Shown: positions 1 through 4,856 of the stretch, in pieces | Layout: each line of letters starts with the position of its first letter | Numbering within the stretch: position 1 is the first letter of the stretch | Translations under genes and position numbers: made by a program | Assembly (NCBI GenBank): GCA_024653385.1 | Contig: JANLFZ010000093.1 | Span: forward strand, 9,187 to 15,508 | Source of the DNA: Thermoguttaceae bacterium | Lineage (GTDB): Bacteria; Planctomycetota; Planctomycetia; Pirellulales; Thermoguttaceae | Direction: 5' to 3' | DNA length: 6,322 nucleotides | The notes under the pieces: generated by a model | Databases searched by the model: none | What the model was told of the DNA's origin: nothing | What the model saw: the letters and a program-made list of their open reading frames with translations, nothing else

Positions 1-320
1 TTGAGCAGGTTCTTGAACCCCGCGCGGTTCTGGGCCAGAAGCGTCAGATGGTAGCTGGCCTCCTTCATGCTGCCGGCCTCGCGCTGGAAACGGCTTCCGG
101 GGGCCACGTAGGCCTCGTAGCCCAGAATGGGCTTGATGCCCGCCGCCAGCGCCTTCTGATAGAACTCCAGCGCTCCGTACAGGTTTCCGTGGTCGGTCAG
201 GGCCAGGGCGTTCATCCCCAGGTCCTTGGCCCGCTGGATCAACCGATCGATCGTCCCGGCCCCGTCAAGAAGGCTGTAGTGGCTATGACAGGGCAAGTGA
301 ACAAACGACGAGGTACTCAT
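1..320 (-). CDS. dnaE: DNA polymerase III subunit alpha, N-terminal PHP region (partial)
   Basis: This is the first 106 codons of the catalytic subunit of the replicative DNA polymerase; the rest lies beyond the left edge. The visible protein is the start of the PHP domain. It shows CHSHYSLLDG (H12, H14), LTDHGNLYGA (D43, H44) and the GYEAYV strand (E69), which are the standard PHP metal-binding positions. In E. coli DnaE several of these are replaced, so this domain looks metal-competent, as in Thermus and mycobacterial DnaE (family knowledge). The motif spacing, including the G-I-K-P-I segment after the second motif, is that of bacterial DnaE rather than of a stand-alone PHP phosphatase. 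The start is the ATG at 318-320. It directly follows a purine-rich tract (positions 321-332, AAGGGGGGAAGG on the minus strand) that can act as ribosome binding site. It runs in the same direction as the FHA gene but is separated from it by the 431-630 repeat and probably has its own promoter. PolC is unlikely because PolC places its PHP domain internally. Confidence 0.95.
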   Translation of the reverse strand, partial: MSTSSFVHLPCHSHYSLLDGAGTIDRLIQRAKDLGMNALALTDHGNLYGALEFYQKALAAGIKPILGYEAYVAPGSRFQREAGSMKEASYHLTLLAQNRAGFKNLL

Positions 321-377
321 CCTTCCCCCCTTGAGGTCCTTCGGTCGCCTCGTGCAACCCGTCCAGGGCGCGCGACG

Positions 378-386
378 ATTCTAGCA
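378..386 (-). promoter_or_regulatory. Candidate extended -10 promoter for dnaE
   Basis: Read on the minus strand this is TGCTAGAAT: a TGN extension followed by TAGAAT, five of six matches to the sigma70 -10 hexamer. No good -35 hexamer lies 16-18 bases upstream, which is tolerated by extended -10 promoters. Transcription would begin near 371, giving a leader of about 50 bases before the dnaE ATG. The call rests on motif matching only. Confidence 0.4.
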
Positions 387-430
387 CAGCCGGCATAGAA
401 TGGTATCCGCCGCGAACGAGGGGATGAAGG

Positions 431-630
431 GCCACGAGGAAGGACGAACGTCAAAGGACGAATGTCGAATGACGAAAATCAAATGACGAAGGACGAAAGT
501 CCAAGGACGAACCAGACCGGTGCCAGGCGAGGGCCCGGCGTTTCGTCATTCGACATTCGTCACTCGACATTCGACATTCGTCATTTGACTTTCGTCATTT
601 GACTTTCGTCCTTCTCTTTTCCTTCGTGCC
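431..630. repeat. Large imperfect inverted repeat made of 14-nt units
   Basis: The left arm (431-513) and right arm (541-630) are imperfect reverse complements around a loop of about 27 bases (514-540). On the plus strand the left arm reads as 14-nt units at 441-454, 455-468 and 469-482, a 7-nt half unit at 483-489, a further unit at 490-503 and a partial one at 504-513. The consensus is roughly ATGACGAATGTCGA, with GG for TG and AA for GA as common variants. The right arm carries the same units inverted at 550-563, 571-584, 585-598 and 599-612, with a half unit at 564-570 and a partial unit at 541-549. The outer ends also match: GCCACGAGGAA on the left against GGCACGAAGGAA read inward from 630. 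There is no open frame of interest. The element lies between the stop of the FHA gene and the dnaE promoter, so its transcript could fold into a long hairpin that ends FHA transcription. It may be a dispersed non-autonomous element. Confidence 0.85.
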
Positions 631-641
631 TCGCGCTACGC

Positions 642-1322
642 CTACTCCCACGCCTCCGGCTCGCCAATCACCCGAAGGTAGTTTGCCAGCCGGTTCTGGA
701 GGTCGAGGATGTTCTGCCATTGCCGCTGTTGGAGGACCACCTGCTCGGAACGTGGTGGGATGCGGACGGACTGAACCAACTGGCGAAGTCGCAGGTGGAA
801 GTACTGGAGCAGTTCGGAGAGCTGGGCAGACTGCCCGGCCGTCAACCCCGCTGGCAAGTCGGGGGGAAGCAGGGTGTGCAACGTGTTCTCGGCGCCCGGC
901 TCGTCGCCCCAAAGGAACTCGGATTGCAGCGCGGCGGTCGCGGCGAGGTGGTCGAGTTCATCGACTTCCAACGTGACGCCCGACGAGAGATCGACGCCTC
1001 GCAGACGGGCCAGCCGCTGGGCAATCTCCTCCTCCGAGCCAAAGAGCAGGATCGAGCGGCCGATCGAGATGACATCGCCCGGCCGGAGGATCCACAACTG
1101 GACACTCTCGCCGTTGACCTTCGTGCCGTTGGTGCTTTCGAGGTCGGTCAGCACCAGCTTGTCCTGGTCTTCCTGGATCTTCAAATGGAAGCGGCTGACC
1201 CGTTCGTCGTTCAACTGAACGACGTTCCCTTCTTCGCGGCCCACCGTCACCGGCGTCGGGACGTTCGAGAAGACGCGGCCGCGGTCAGCCCCATCCAACA
1301 CCCGCAAGGTCACCAGCGCCAT
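642..1322 (-). CDS. FHA-domain protein, 226 aa
   Basis: This is a small, apparently cytoplasmic protein with one forkhead-associated domain, a module that binds phosphothreonine peptides. The FHA fold covers about residues 3-95. Its conserved elements are all present: G28-R29 in TVGREEGN, S43-R44-x-H46 in VSRFHLKI, and T64-N65-G66 in STNGTKVNG, followed by the usual LRPGDVISIG strand. Residues about 96-226 match no domain I can name. They hold a charged stretch (SEEEIAQRLARLRG), a Pro-rich linker near 150-160 and Gln- and Leu-rich helices near 163-215 that could mediate oligomerisation. There is no signal peptide, membrane segment or attached kinase. The ATG at 1320-1322 is chosen because the FHA strand begins right after it (MALVTLRVLDG) and a promoter lies about 55 bases upstream. 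A GTG three codons earlier is possible. No clear Shine-Dalgarno is visible. By analogy with other FHA proteins it would read out a Ser/Thr kinase, but no kinase is in the window. Confidence 0.9.
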   Translation of the reverse strand: MALVTLRVLDGADRGRVFSNVPTPVTVGREEGNVVQLNDERVSRFHLKIQEDQDKLVLTDLESTNGTKVNGESVQLWILRPGDVISIGRSILLFGSEEEIAQRLARLRGVDLSSGVTLEVDELDHLAATAALQSEFLWGDEPGAENTLHTLLPPDLPAGLTAGQSAQLSELLQYFHLRLRQLVQSVRIPPRSEQVVLQQRQWQNILDLQNRLANYLRVIGEPEAWE

Positions 1323-1376
1323 GGAAGCCACTCGACAGGTTGGCAGCCGAAAAGCAACGGATCGGTCGATTTTGGG

Positions 1377-1405
1377 CTTATACCACGCCCAAGGGGCGGC
1401 GGCAA
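1377..1405 (-). promoter_or_regulatory. Sigma70-type promoter of the FHA gene
   Basis: On the minus strand there is a TTGCCG -35 hexamer (1400-1405), a 17-base spacer and TATAAG as -10 (1377-1382). TGG immediately precedes the -10, so it also fits an extended -10. The matches are four of six and five of six at the ideal spacing. Transcription would start near 1370, about 48 bases before the ATG. This supports the FHA gene being a separate unit, read divergently from the tRNA. Confidence 0.6.
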
Positions 1406-1519
1406 GCGGCCCCGTCGCGTGGGGGACCAACCGTGCCAGCGATCTCAACGCGTAGGAAGGCCATCGCGAAGTCGAATGGCCAACCGCGACTTTCGCGCAG
1501 GTTGCCGCGCGGCTCCCCG

Positions 1520-1548
1520 TTGCCGACCGACGGCCGGGATGGTACGCT
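1520..1548 (+). promoter_or_regulatory. Candidate promoter of tRNA-Phe
   Basis: There is a TTGCCG -35 (1520-1525), a 17-base spacer and TACGCT as a weak -10 (1543-1548, three of six matches). The predicted start near 1555 is about 13 bases upstream of the mature tRNA 5' end, a normal length for the 5' piece removed by RNase P. The -35 hexamer is identical to that of the divergent FHA promoter. The call is motif-based. Confidence 0.45.
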
Positions 1549-1567
1549 TTACAGATAGAACATGCGG

Positions 1568-1640
1568 GGACAGGTAGCTCAGTTGGTAGAGCACTGGACT
1601 GAAAATCCAGGTGTCGCCGGTTCAATCCCGGCCCTGTCCA
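1568..1640 (+). tRNA. tRNA-Phe (anticodon GAA)
   Basis: A complete 73-nt cloverleaf reads out directly. The 7-bp acceptor stem is GGACAGG (1568-1574) with CCTGTCC (1633-1639). T8-A9 follow, then the D stem GCTC/GAGC with loop AGTTGGTA. The anticodon stem CTGGA/TCCAG has loop CTGAAAA, placing GAA at 1601-1603. The variable loop is GTGTC, and the T stem GCCGG/CCGGC has loop TTCAATC. The discriminator is A1640, as expected for tRNA-Phe. All stems are fully paired. CCA is not encoded (CTG follows), so the 3' end must be added by CCA nucleotidyltransferase. It stands alone, with a promoter upstream and a terminator-like hairpin downstream. Confidence 0.98.
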
Positions 1641-1662
1641 CTGGCAACGTGATGCCGAGGAG

Positions 1663-1693
1663 AACGGCTTGCGAGTCATCATCGCGAGCCGTT
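1663..1693 (+). terminator. Terminator-like hairpin after tRNA-Phe
   Basis: AACGGCTTGCGA (1663-1674) pairs with TCGCGAGCCGTT (1682-1693) around a 7-base loop, giving 12 pairs. The T1670-G1686 pair is a wobble on the plus strand but would be an A-C mismatch on the minus strand, which points to plus-strand transcription. A modest T-rich tail (GTTCATTT) follows. It lies 22 bases beyond the tRNA, which fits an intrinsic terminator, though the U tract is weak. Confidence 0.6.
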
Positions 1694-1753
1694 GTTCATT
1701 TCGGGGGCGGTTCTTCGAATGCGGGGGCGGGCGTCTCGGCGAAACGAACGACA

Positions 1754-1770
1754 TTGGCACATTGTTTGCA
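1754..1770 (+). promoter_or_regulatory. Candidate sigma54 (RpoN) -24/-12 promoter
   Basis: TTGGCACATTGTTTGCA matches the RpoN consensus: TGGCAC at -24, TTGCA at -12, and ten bases between the invariant GG (1756-1757) and GC (1768-1769). Transcription would start near 1780 on the plus strand. No gene begins close downstream; speA starts about 415 bases later. The match could mark a small RNA, a long speA leader, or chance. An enhancer-binding-protein site was not identified with confidence. Confidence 0.35.
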
Positions 1771-1780
1771 CCTCTGCGAG

Positions 1781-2030
1781 AAGCAGAACCACTCACCCCA
1801 ATACCCCTGCGGTCCGCCACTGGACCGCTGGGGCCGGAACAGAGAAGAGATATTTCTCCGGGGTCGGCAGACGGAAGAGGTACAACTTTTCGGGTTCGGA
1901 ACACGAGGAGGCACCGTCGGAACACACGAGAACGAGGCAACCCTCCCGACGGGTCGGAAGTACCCGCTTCCGAGTACCGCAGGCGAGCTGGGGTTGGTAG
2001 CCCAACCAAACCCAGCTCGCCTGCTTCGTT
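1781..2030 (+). ncRNA. Candidate structured non-coding RNA
   Basis: Between the sigma54-like promoter and the hairpin with a T-rich tail lies about 250 bases that fold locally into several perfect or near-perfect stems. The clearest is 1804-1833: CCCC-T-GCGGTCC pairs with GGACCGC-T-GGGG around a 6-base loop, leaving one T-T mismatch. At 1954-1973 a 7-bp stem closes a 6-base loop. At 1914-1920 and 1946-1952 a 7-bp stem closes a 25-base loop. I do not recognise this as 6S, SRP, tmRNA or RNase P RNA; the RNase P and SRP core motifs are absent. The boundaries are set by the predicted start and terminator only. It may instead be a leader of speA or part of a dispersed repeat. Confidence 0.3.
1979..2030 (+). 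terminator. Strong hairpin with T-rich tail upstream of speA
   Basis: GCAGGCGAGCTGGG (1979-1992) is the exact reverse complement of 2011-2024, a 14-bp stem. Inside it GTTGG (1993-1997) pairs with CCAAC (2002-2006) over a TAGC loop, leaving a CAAA bulge on the 3' side. TTCGTT follows at 2025-2030 and then TT, so the arrangement resembles an intrinsic terminator on the plus strand. It lies about 170 bases before the speA start, so it would end a transcript from the region above or attenuate speA. Confidence 0.5.
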
Positions 2031-2049
2031 TTGCTACAGCATTTTTGAA

Positions 2050-2074
2050 CAGGTGTTGCGTTTTGCGACACCTG
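2050..2074 (+). other. Second hairpin in the speA upstream region
   Basis: CAGGTGTTGC (2050-2059) pairs with GCGACACCTG (2065-2074) around the loop GTTTT. One of ten pairs is T2057-G2067, which is a wobble only if the plus strand is transcribed. No T tract follows on either strand, so it is not a standard terminator. It could be an RNA element of the speA leader. As DNA it is a near-perfect dyad (TGT-N11-ACA core) that could be an operator. The octamer CGTTTTGC in it also occurs just upstream at 2027-2034. Confidence 0.4.
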
Positions 2075-2194
2075 AAAACTGCGTGAACCAGTGCCCCCTT
2101 TCTTCTTCCGGCTGGGGTGCGGTAACATATGCATTCTGCCGAAGCGCGTATCTGTCCGATCTAGCCCCCGACCGATCCAGGAGGGCACGCCGCA

Positions 2195-4120
2195 ATGCTG
2201 GAGTTGGAACAGGAGACTCGCCGTTGGACAGTCTCGGACGCCGCCGATCTGTACGAAGTCGCGGCGTGGGGCAAGGGGTATTTCTCGATTAGCGACCAGG
2301 GGCATCTCTGCGTTCATCCCACCAAGGAACCGCACCGCTCGATCGACCTGAAGCAACTCGTCGATCGACTGGAGATTCGCGGCATCCACGCCCCGGTACT
2401 CATTCGCTTTGGGGATATCCTGAAGCACCGCTTGGGGGAGATTCACGCGGCTTTTCAGCAAGCCATCCGCGAACACGAGTACCGCGGCGGATACCAGTGC
2501 GTGTTCCCCATCAAGGTGAACCAGCAGCGGCAGGTCGTCGAGGAGATCATGGACTACGGCCGGCCCTACCACTTCGGGCTGGAGGCCGGGAGCAAGCCCG
2601 AACTCTTGGCCGTCATCGCCTTGACCTCGAACGACATGCCGATCGTTTGCAACGGGTTCAAAGACGACGAGTTCATCGAGATGGCCATGCTGGCCCAGAA
2701 GATCGGCCGGCAGGTATTCGTCGTCGTCGAGAAGTACACCGACTTGGAGCTGATCCTCCAGAAGTCCGAACAGGTGGGGGTGCGGCCGAAGATCGGCATC
2801 CGCGTGAAACTGGCGGCGCCGGGCTCGGGGCGGTGGCAGTCGTCGGGTGGGCATCGCTCGAAGTTCGGGCTGTCGGTCAGCGAGATCTTGCGGGCGCTGA
2901 CCGAATTGAAGTCCCGAGGCATGGAAGACTGCCTGAAACTGCTTCACTTTCACCTGGGAAGCCAGATCACGAACATCCGGCACATCAAGCGGGCGATTGT
3001 CGAGGCGGCCCGGGTCTACGCCGACCTGGCCCGGCACGGCGCCGGCCTGGAGATCCTCGATGTGGGCGGCGGCCTGGGCGTCGACTACGACGGCTCGCAG
3101 ACCAATTTCGAGTCGAGCGTCAACTACACGCTCCAGGAATACGCCAACGACGTCGTGTACCACATCCAGAACGTATGCGACGAGGCGGGCGTGGCCCATC
3201 CGACGATCTTCTCGGAAAGCGGCCGGGCGGTCGTGGCCTACCACAGCGTGCTGGTGTTCAACGTGCTCGGCGTGACCGGGTTGGGCGACAACGACATTCC
3301 GCTTGAGCTGCCCGACGACGCCGAGCAACCCCTCGTCGACCTCTTGGAGGCCTACCGCGGCCTGAACGTGCGCAACGTGCTGGAAAGCTATCACGACGCC
3401 CAGCAGGCCCTCGACACGGCCATGAACCTCTTCGGCGCCGGCTATCTGCCGCTGGAGCAGCGGTGCCAGGCCGAAAACCTCTTCTGGGCGATCTGCCGGA
3501 AGACGCAGCGGCTGATCCGTCAACTCGAGTACGTGCCCGAGGAACTGGGCGTGCTCGACTGGATGCTCAGCGAGACCTACTTCTGCAATTTCTCGCTTTT
3601 CCAGTCGATTCCCGACAGTTGGGCGATCAAGCAGCTCTTTCCCATCATGCCGATCCACCGCCTCGACGAGCGGCCCACGCACCAGGCCGTGTTGGGCGAC
3701 ATCACCTGCGACTCGGACGGGAAAGTCGACCGGTTCATCGACCGCCGTGACGTGAAACGGACCCTTCCCCTGCACACCCTCGACGACCGGCCCTACTATC
3801 TCGGCGCGTTCCTGGTGGGCGCGTACCAGGAGATCCTCGGCGACATGCACAACCTCTTCGGCGACACGAACGCGGTCCACGTGAGCATGGACCCGGGCGA
3901 CGAAGTGGTGGTCGAGGCGGTGATCAAGGGCGACACCGTCAGCGAGGTGCTTCAGTACGTCGAGTTCGATCCGCGGTCGCTTTCGCGCCAGATGCGTTCG
4001 TCGGTCGAGCAGGCCATCCGCGAGAACCGCATCGACGACCGGCAAGCCGGTCGGCTGTTGCGGTTCTACGAGCAAGGGTTGGAAGGGTACACGTATCTCG
4101 AGGACGGCAGGGAGCGCTGA
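2195..4120 (+). CDS. speA: Biosynthetic arginine decarboxylase
   Basis: This PLP enzyme converts L-arginine to agmatine and CO2, the first step of the arginine route to putrescine and spermidine. The 641-residue product is close to the length of E. coli SpeA (658). It begins with the family's N-terminal segment (LYEVAAWGKGYFSI, residues 20-33). The alanine-racemase-type barrel follows: the PLP lysine K107 in FPIKVNQ, H253 in HFHLGSQ, the glycine-rich phosphate loop DVGGGLGVDYDG (289-300) and ESGRA (341-345). The C-terminal part has DITCDSDG (502-509), whose Cys and Asp belong to the active site across the subunit interface, and GAYQE (542-546). All key residues are present. The ATG at 2195 is preceded at 9 bases by AGGAGGG (2179-2185), which fixes the start. 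The upstream region holds two hairpins that may regulate it. Its stop overlaps the next gene by one base. Agmatinase, or agmatine deiminase with its amidase, must lie elsewhere. Confidence 0.98.
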   Translation: MLELEQETRRWTVSDAADLYEVAAWGKGYFSISDQGHLCVHPTKEPHRSIDLKQLVDRLEIRGIHAPVLIRFGDILKHRLGEIHAAFQQAIREHEYRGGYQCVFPIKVNQQRQVVEEIMDYGRPYHFGLEAGSKPELLAVIALTSNDMPIVCNGFKDDEFIEMAMLAQKIGRQVFVVVEKYTDLELILQKSEQVGVRPKIGIRVKLAAPGSGRWQSSGGHRSKFGLSVSEILRALTELKSRGMEDCLKLLHFHLGSQITNIRHIKRAIVEAARVYADLARHGAGLEILDVGGGLGVDYDGSQTNFESSVNYTLQEYANDVVYHIQNVCDEAGVAHPTIFSESGRAVVAYHSVLVFNVLGVTGLGDNDIPLELPDDAEQPLVDLLEAYRGLNVRNVLESYHDAQQALDTAMNLFGAGYLPLEQRCQAENLFWAICRKTQRLIRQLEYVPEELGVLDWMLSETYFCNFSLFQSIPDSWAIKQLFPIMPIHRLDERPTHQAVLGDITCDSDGKVDRFIDRRDVKRTLPLHTLDDRPYYLGAFLVGAYQEILGDMHNLFGDTNAVHVSMDPGDEVVVEAVIKGDTVSEVLQYVEFDPRSLSRQMRSSVEQAIRENRIDDRQAGRLLRFYEQGLEGYTYLEDGRER

Positions 4121-4692
4121 TGGGCGACTTCGCCTCGCTGCTCCAGATGCTCGCCATGATGGCCCTGGTGGTCTTGGGGTTTCGCCTGTTCATCCGGCGG
4201 CCCCGGGGCGTCACCCAGGACGACCCGCCCGGCGTGCGCACCGTGGTGGTGTTTTCCGGCGACGACCGGGAGTTCTTCCGGGACGACGAGCCGGAGGGCC
4301 CCTTGGTCGGCATCCGCCTTTTCACGGCGATGCTCGAGGGACTGGCGTCGGACGGGATCGTCATCGCGCGGCGCCGCCCGGTGGATTGCGCGCAAGGGGC
4401 CGAGTGCGTGGTCGACGGCCAGCGCTATGGCCTGGTGCTCGAATGGCTCGATCCGCGGTGGGTCGCCAGCGTCGAGTGGGCGCCCACATGCGCGGCCGAG
4501 CGGCGCCATATCGCCTGGACCCACCAGGTCTATGCCCCGCCCGACAGCCAGGCCCTTCGCCGCCTCTTGGAAACGCTCGATCTGTGGCTCAAGCGCCACC
4601 CGAAGCTCCACCACGTGCGCTGGCACCGCAAGGAACGCTGGTTTCAGGAAGACGCGACGGACCCGGCCGACGGGCCGTTCGAATCTCGGTAG
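4120..4692 (+). CDS. Hypothetical membrane-anchored protein, 190 aa
   Basis: I do not recognise this family. The start codon overlaps the speA stop (TGATG, sharing base 4120), and AGGGAG lies 5 bases upstream inside speA (4109-4114), so translation is probably coupled. Residues about 5-25 (LLQMLAMMALVVLGFRLF) form one hydrophobic helix followed by RRPR, which predicts an N-terminal anchor with the bulk in the cytoplasm. The soluble part has a beta-strand-like stretch (RTVVVFSGDD, 40-49), a helix near 65-77, a second strand region (YGLVLEWLDPRWVASVEW, 103-120), then a helix with aromatic and basic residues (RRLLETLDLWLKRHPKLHHVRWH, split near 147-169). There is no CxxC pair, nucleotide-binding loop or protease motif. 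Codon use and GC content look like speA, so it is likely a native gene. The operon link suggests a role related to polyamine synthesis, or just co-expression; neither is shown. Confidence 0.75.
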   Translation: MGDFASLLQMLAMMALVVLGFRLFIRRPRGVTQDDPPGVRTVVVFSGDDREFFRDDEPEGPLVGIRLFTAMLEGLASDGIVIARRRPVDCAQGAECVVDGQRYGLVLEWLDPRWVASVEWAPTCAAERRHIAWTHQVYAPPDSQALRRLLETLDLWLKRHPKLHHVRWHRKERWFQEDATDPADGPFESR

Positions 4693-4797
4693 CCGTTCAC
4701 GGGGACCATGCCCTTCGGACGTGCCTCTTGCCAGCCTGTGAACGACCGAATGGCACGCCGTGAACGATCGTGACGTGCGTGGCCCGTCGACTCAAGC

Positions 4798-4824
4798 CAC
4801 GCCCGTCGCTTCGCTCCGGGCGTG
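4798..4824. terminator. Possible bidirectional terminator hairpin
   Basis: CACGCCCG (4798-4805) pairs perfectly with CGGGCGTG (4817-4824) over an 11-base loop. It lies between two convergent genes, 106 bases after one stop and 33 bases after the other. No T tract follows on either strand, so intrinsic termination is uncertain. Confidence 0.35.
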
Positions 4825-4850
4825 CCACCCGACCCGGGCGTGCCACCCGA
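4816..4850. repeat. Two-copy 18-nt tandem repeat
   Basis: CCGGGCGTGCCACCCGA occurs exactly at 4816-4832 and again at 4834-4850, one base apart. The first copy overlaps the right arm of the hairpin at 4817-4824. The function is unknown. Such CGGGCGTGCCACC-type strings may be dispersed in the genome, which cannot be tested from this window. Confidence 0.8.
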
Positions 4851-4856
4851 GCCGGG

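Larger units (their letters stand above)
1694..2194. other. Gene-free interval before speA with many stem-loops
   Basis: I find no convincing protein gene on either strand in this stretch of about 500 bases. It holds a sigma54-like promoter (1754-1770) and a set of local hairpins: 1773-1787 (TCTGC/GCAGA), 1804-1833, 1834-1862 (weaker, GAGAA/TTCTC core), 1914-1952 (CCGTCGG/CCGACGG), 1954-1973 (TCGGAAG/CTTCCGA), 1979-2024 and 2050-2074. The last 120 bases (2075-2194) are unstructured by eye, contain AT-richer DNA near 2123-2135 that could hold the speA -10, and end in the speA Shine-Dalgarno (AGGAGGG, 2179-2185). Nothing recognisable as a known riboswitch class was found. Confidence 0.6.
4693..4856. 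other. Convergent intergenic spacer
   Basis: This spacer separates the 190-aa gene from the oppositely oriented GH127 gene. It contains GTGAACGA twice (4739-4746 and 4760-4767), a hairpin and an 18-base tandem repeat, listed separately. No protein gene is supported here. Confidence 0.6.

Noticed and set aside
431..630. CRISPR array, suggested by regularly repeated units
   Set aside because: The units are only 14 nt, abut without unique spacers, and occur inverted in the second arm. No cas gene is present.
1696..1914. Minus-strand open frame of 72 codons with a CxxC pair (RCKQCANVVRFAE)
   Set aside because: The CxxC pair is suggestive of a small zinc-binding protein, but no Shine-Dalgarno or promoter is evident, the N-terminal half is low-complexity and the frame overlaps the stem-loops. 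A homology search for the C-terminal 35 residues would decide it.
1804..1950. Cobalamin riboswitch, suggested by GCCACTG
   Set aside because: The other conserved cobalamin aptamer segments are not visible, the heptamer lies mostly in a hairpin loop, and speA is not a usual B12 target.
1323..2009. Upstream 229-codon extension of the FHA protein
   Set aside because: The extension reads through the tRNA in antisense, the FHA promoter would lie inside it, and its residues look like translated non-coding DNA. The ATG at 1320-1322 gives a normal FHA N-terminus.
1562..2086. Plus-strand open frame of 174 codons beginning MRGQVAQLVEHWTENPG
   Set aside because: It runs straight through tRNA-Phe. The VAQLVEH...GSIPAL string is the well-known artefact of translating a tRNA gene, and the rest spans the hairpin region with no protein-like signature.
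1793..4075. Long minus-strand open frame of 760 codons antisense to speA
   Set aside because: It is the antisense shadow of a well-conserved gene in GC-rich DNA. It is rich in His, Val, Asp and Leu in the pattern expected from reversed codons, and speA motifs account for the sequence.
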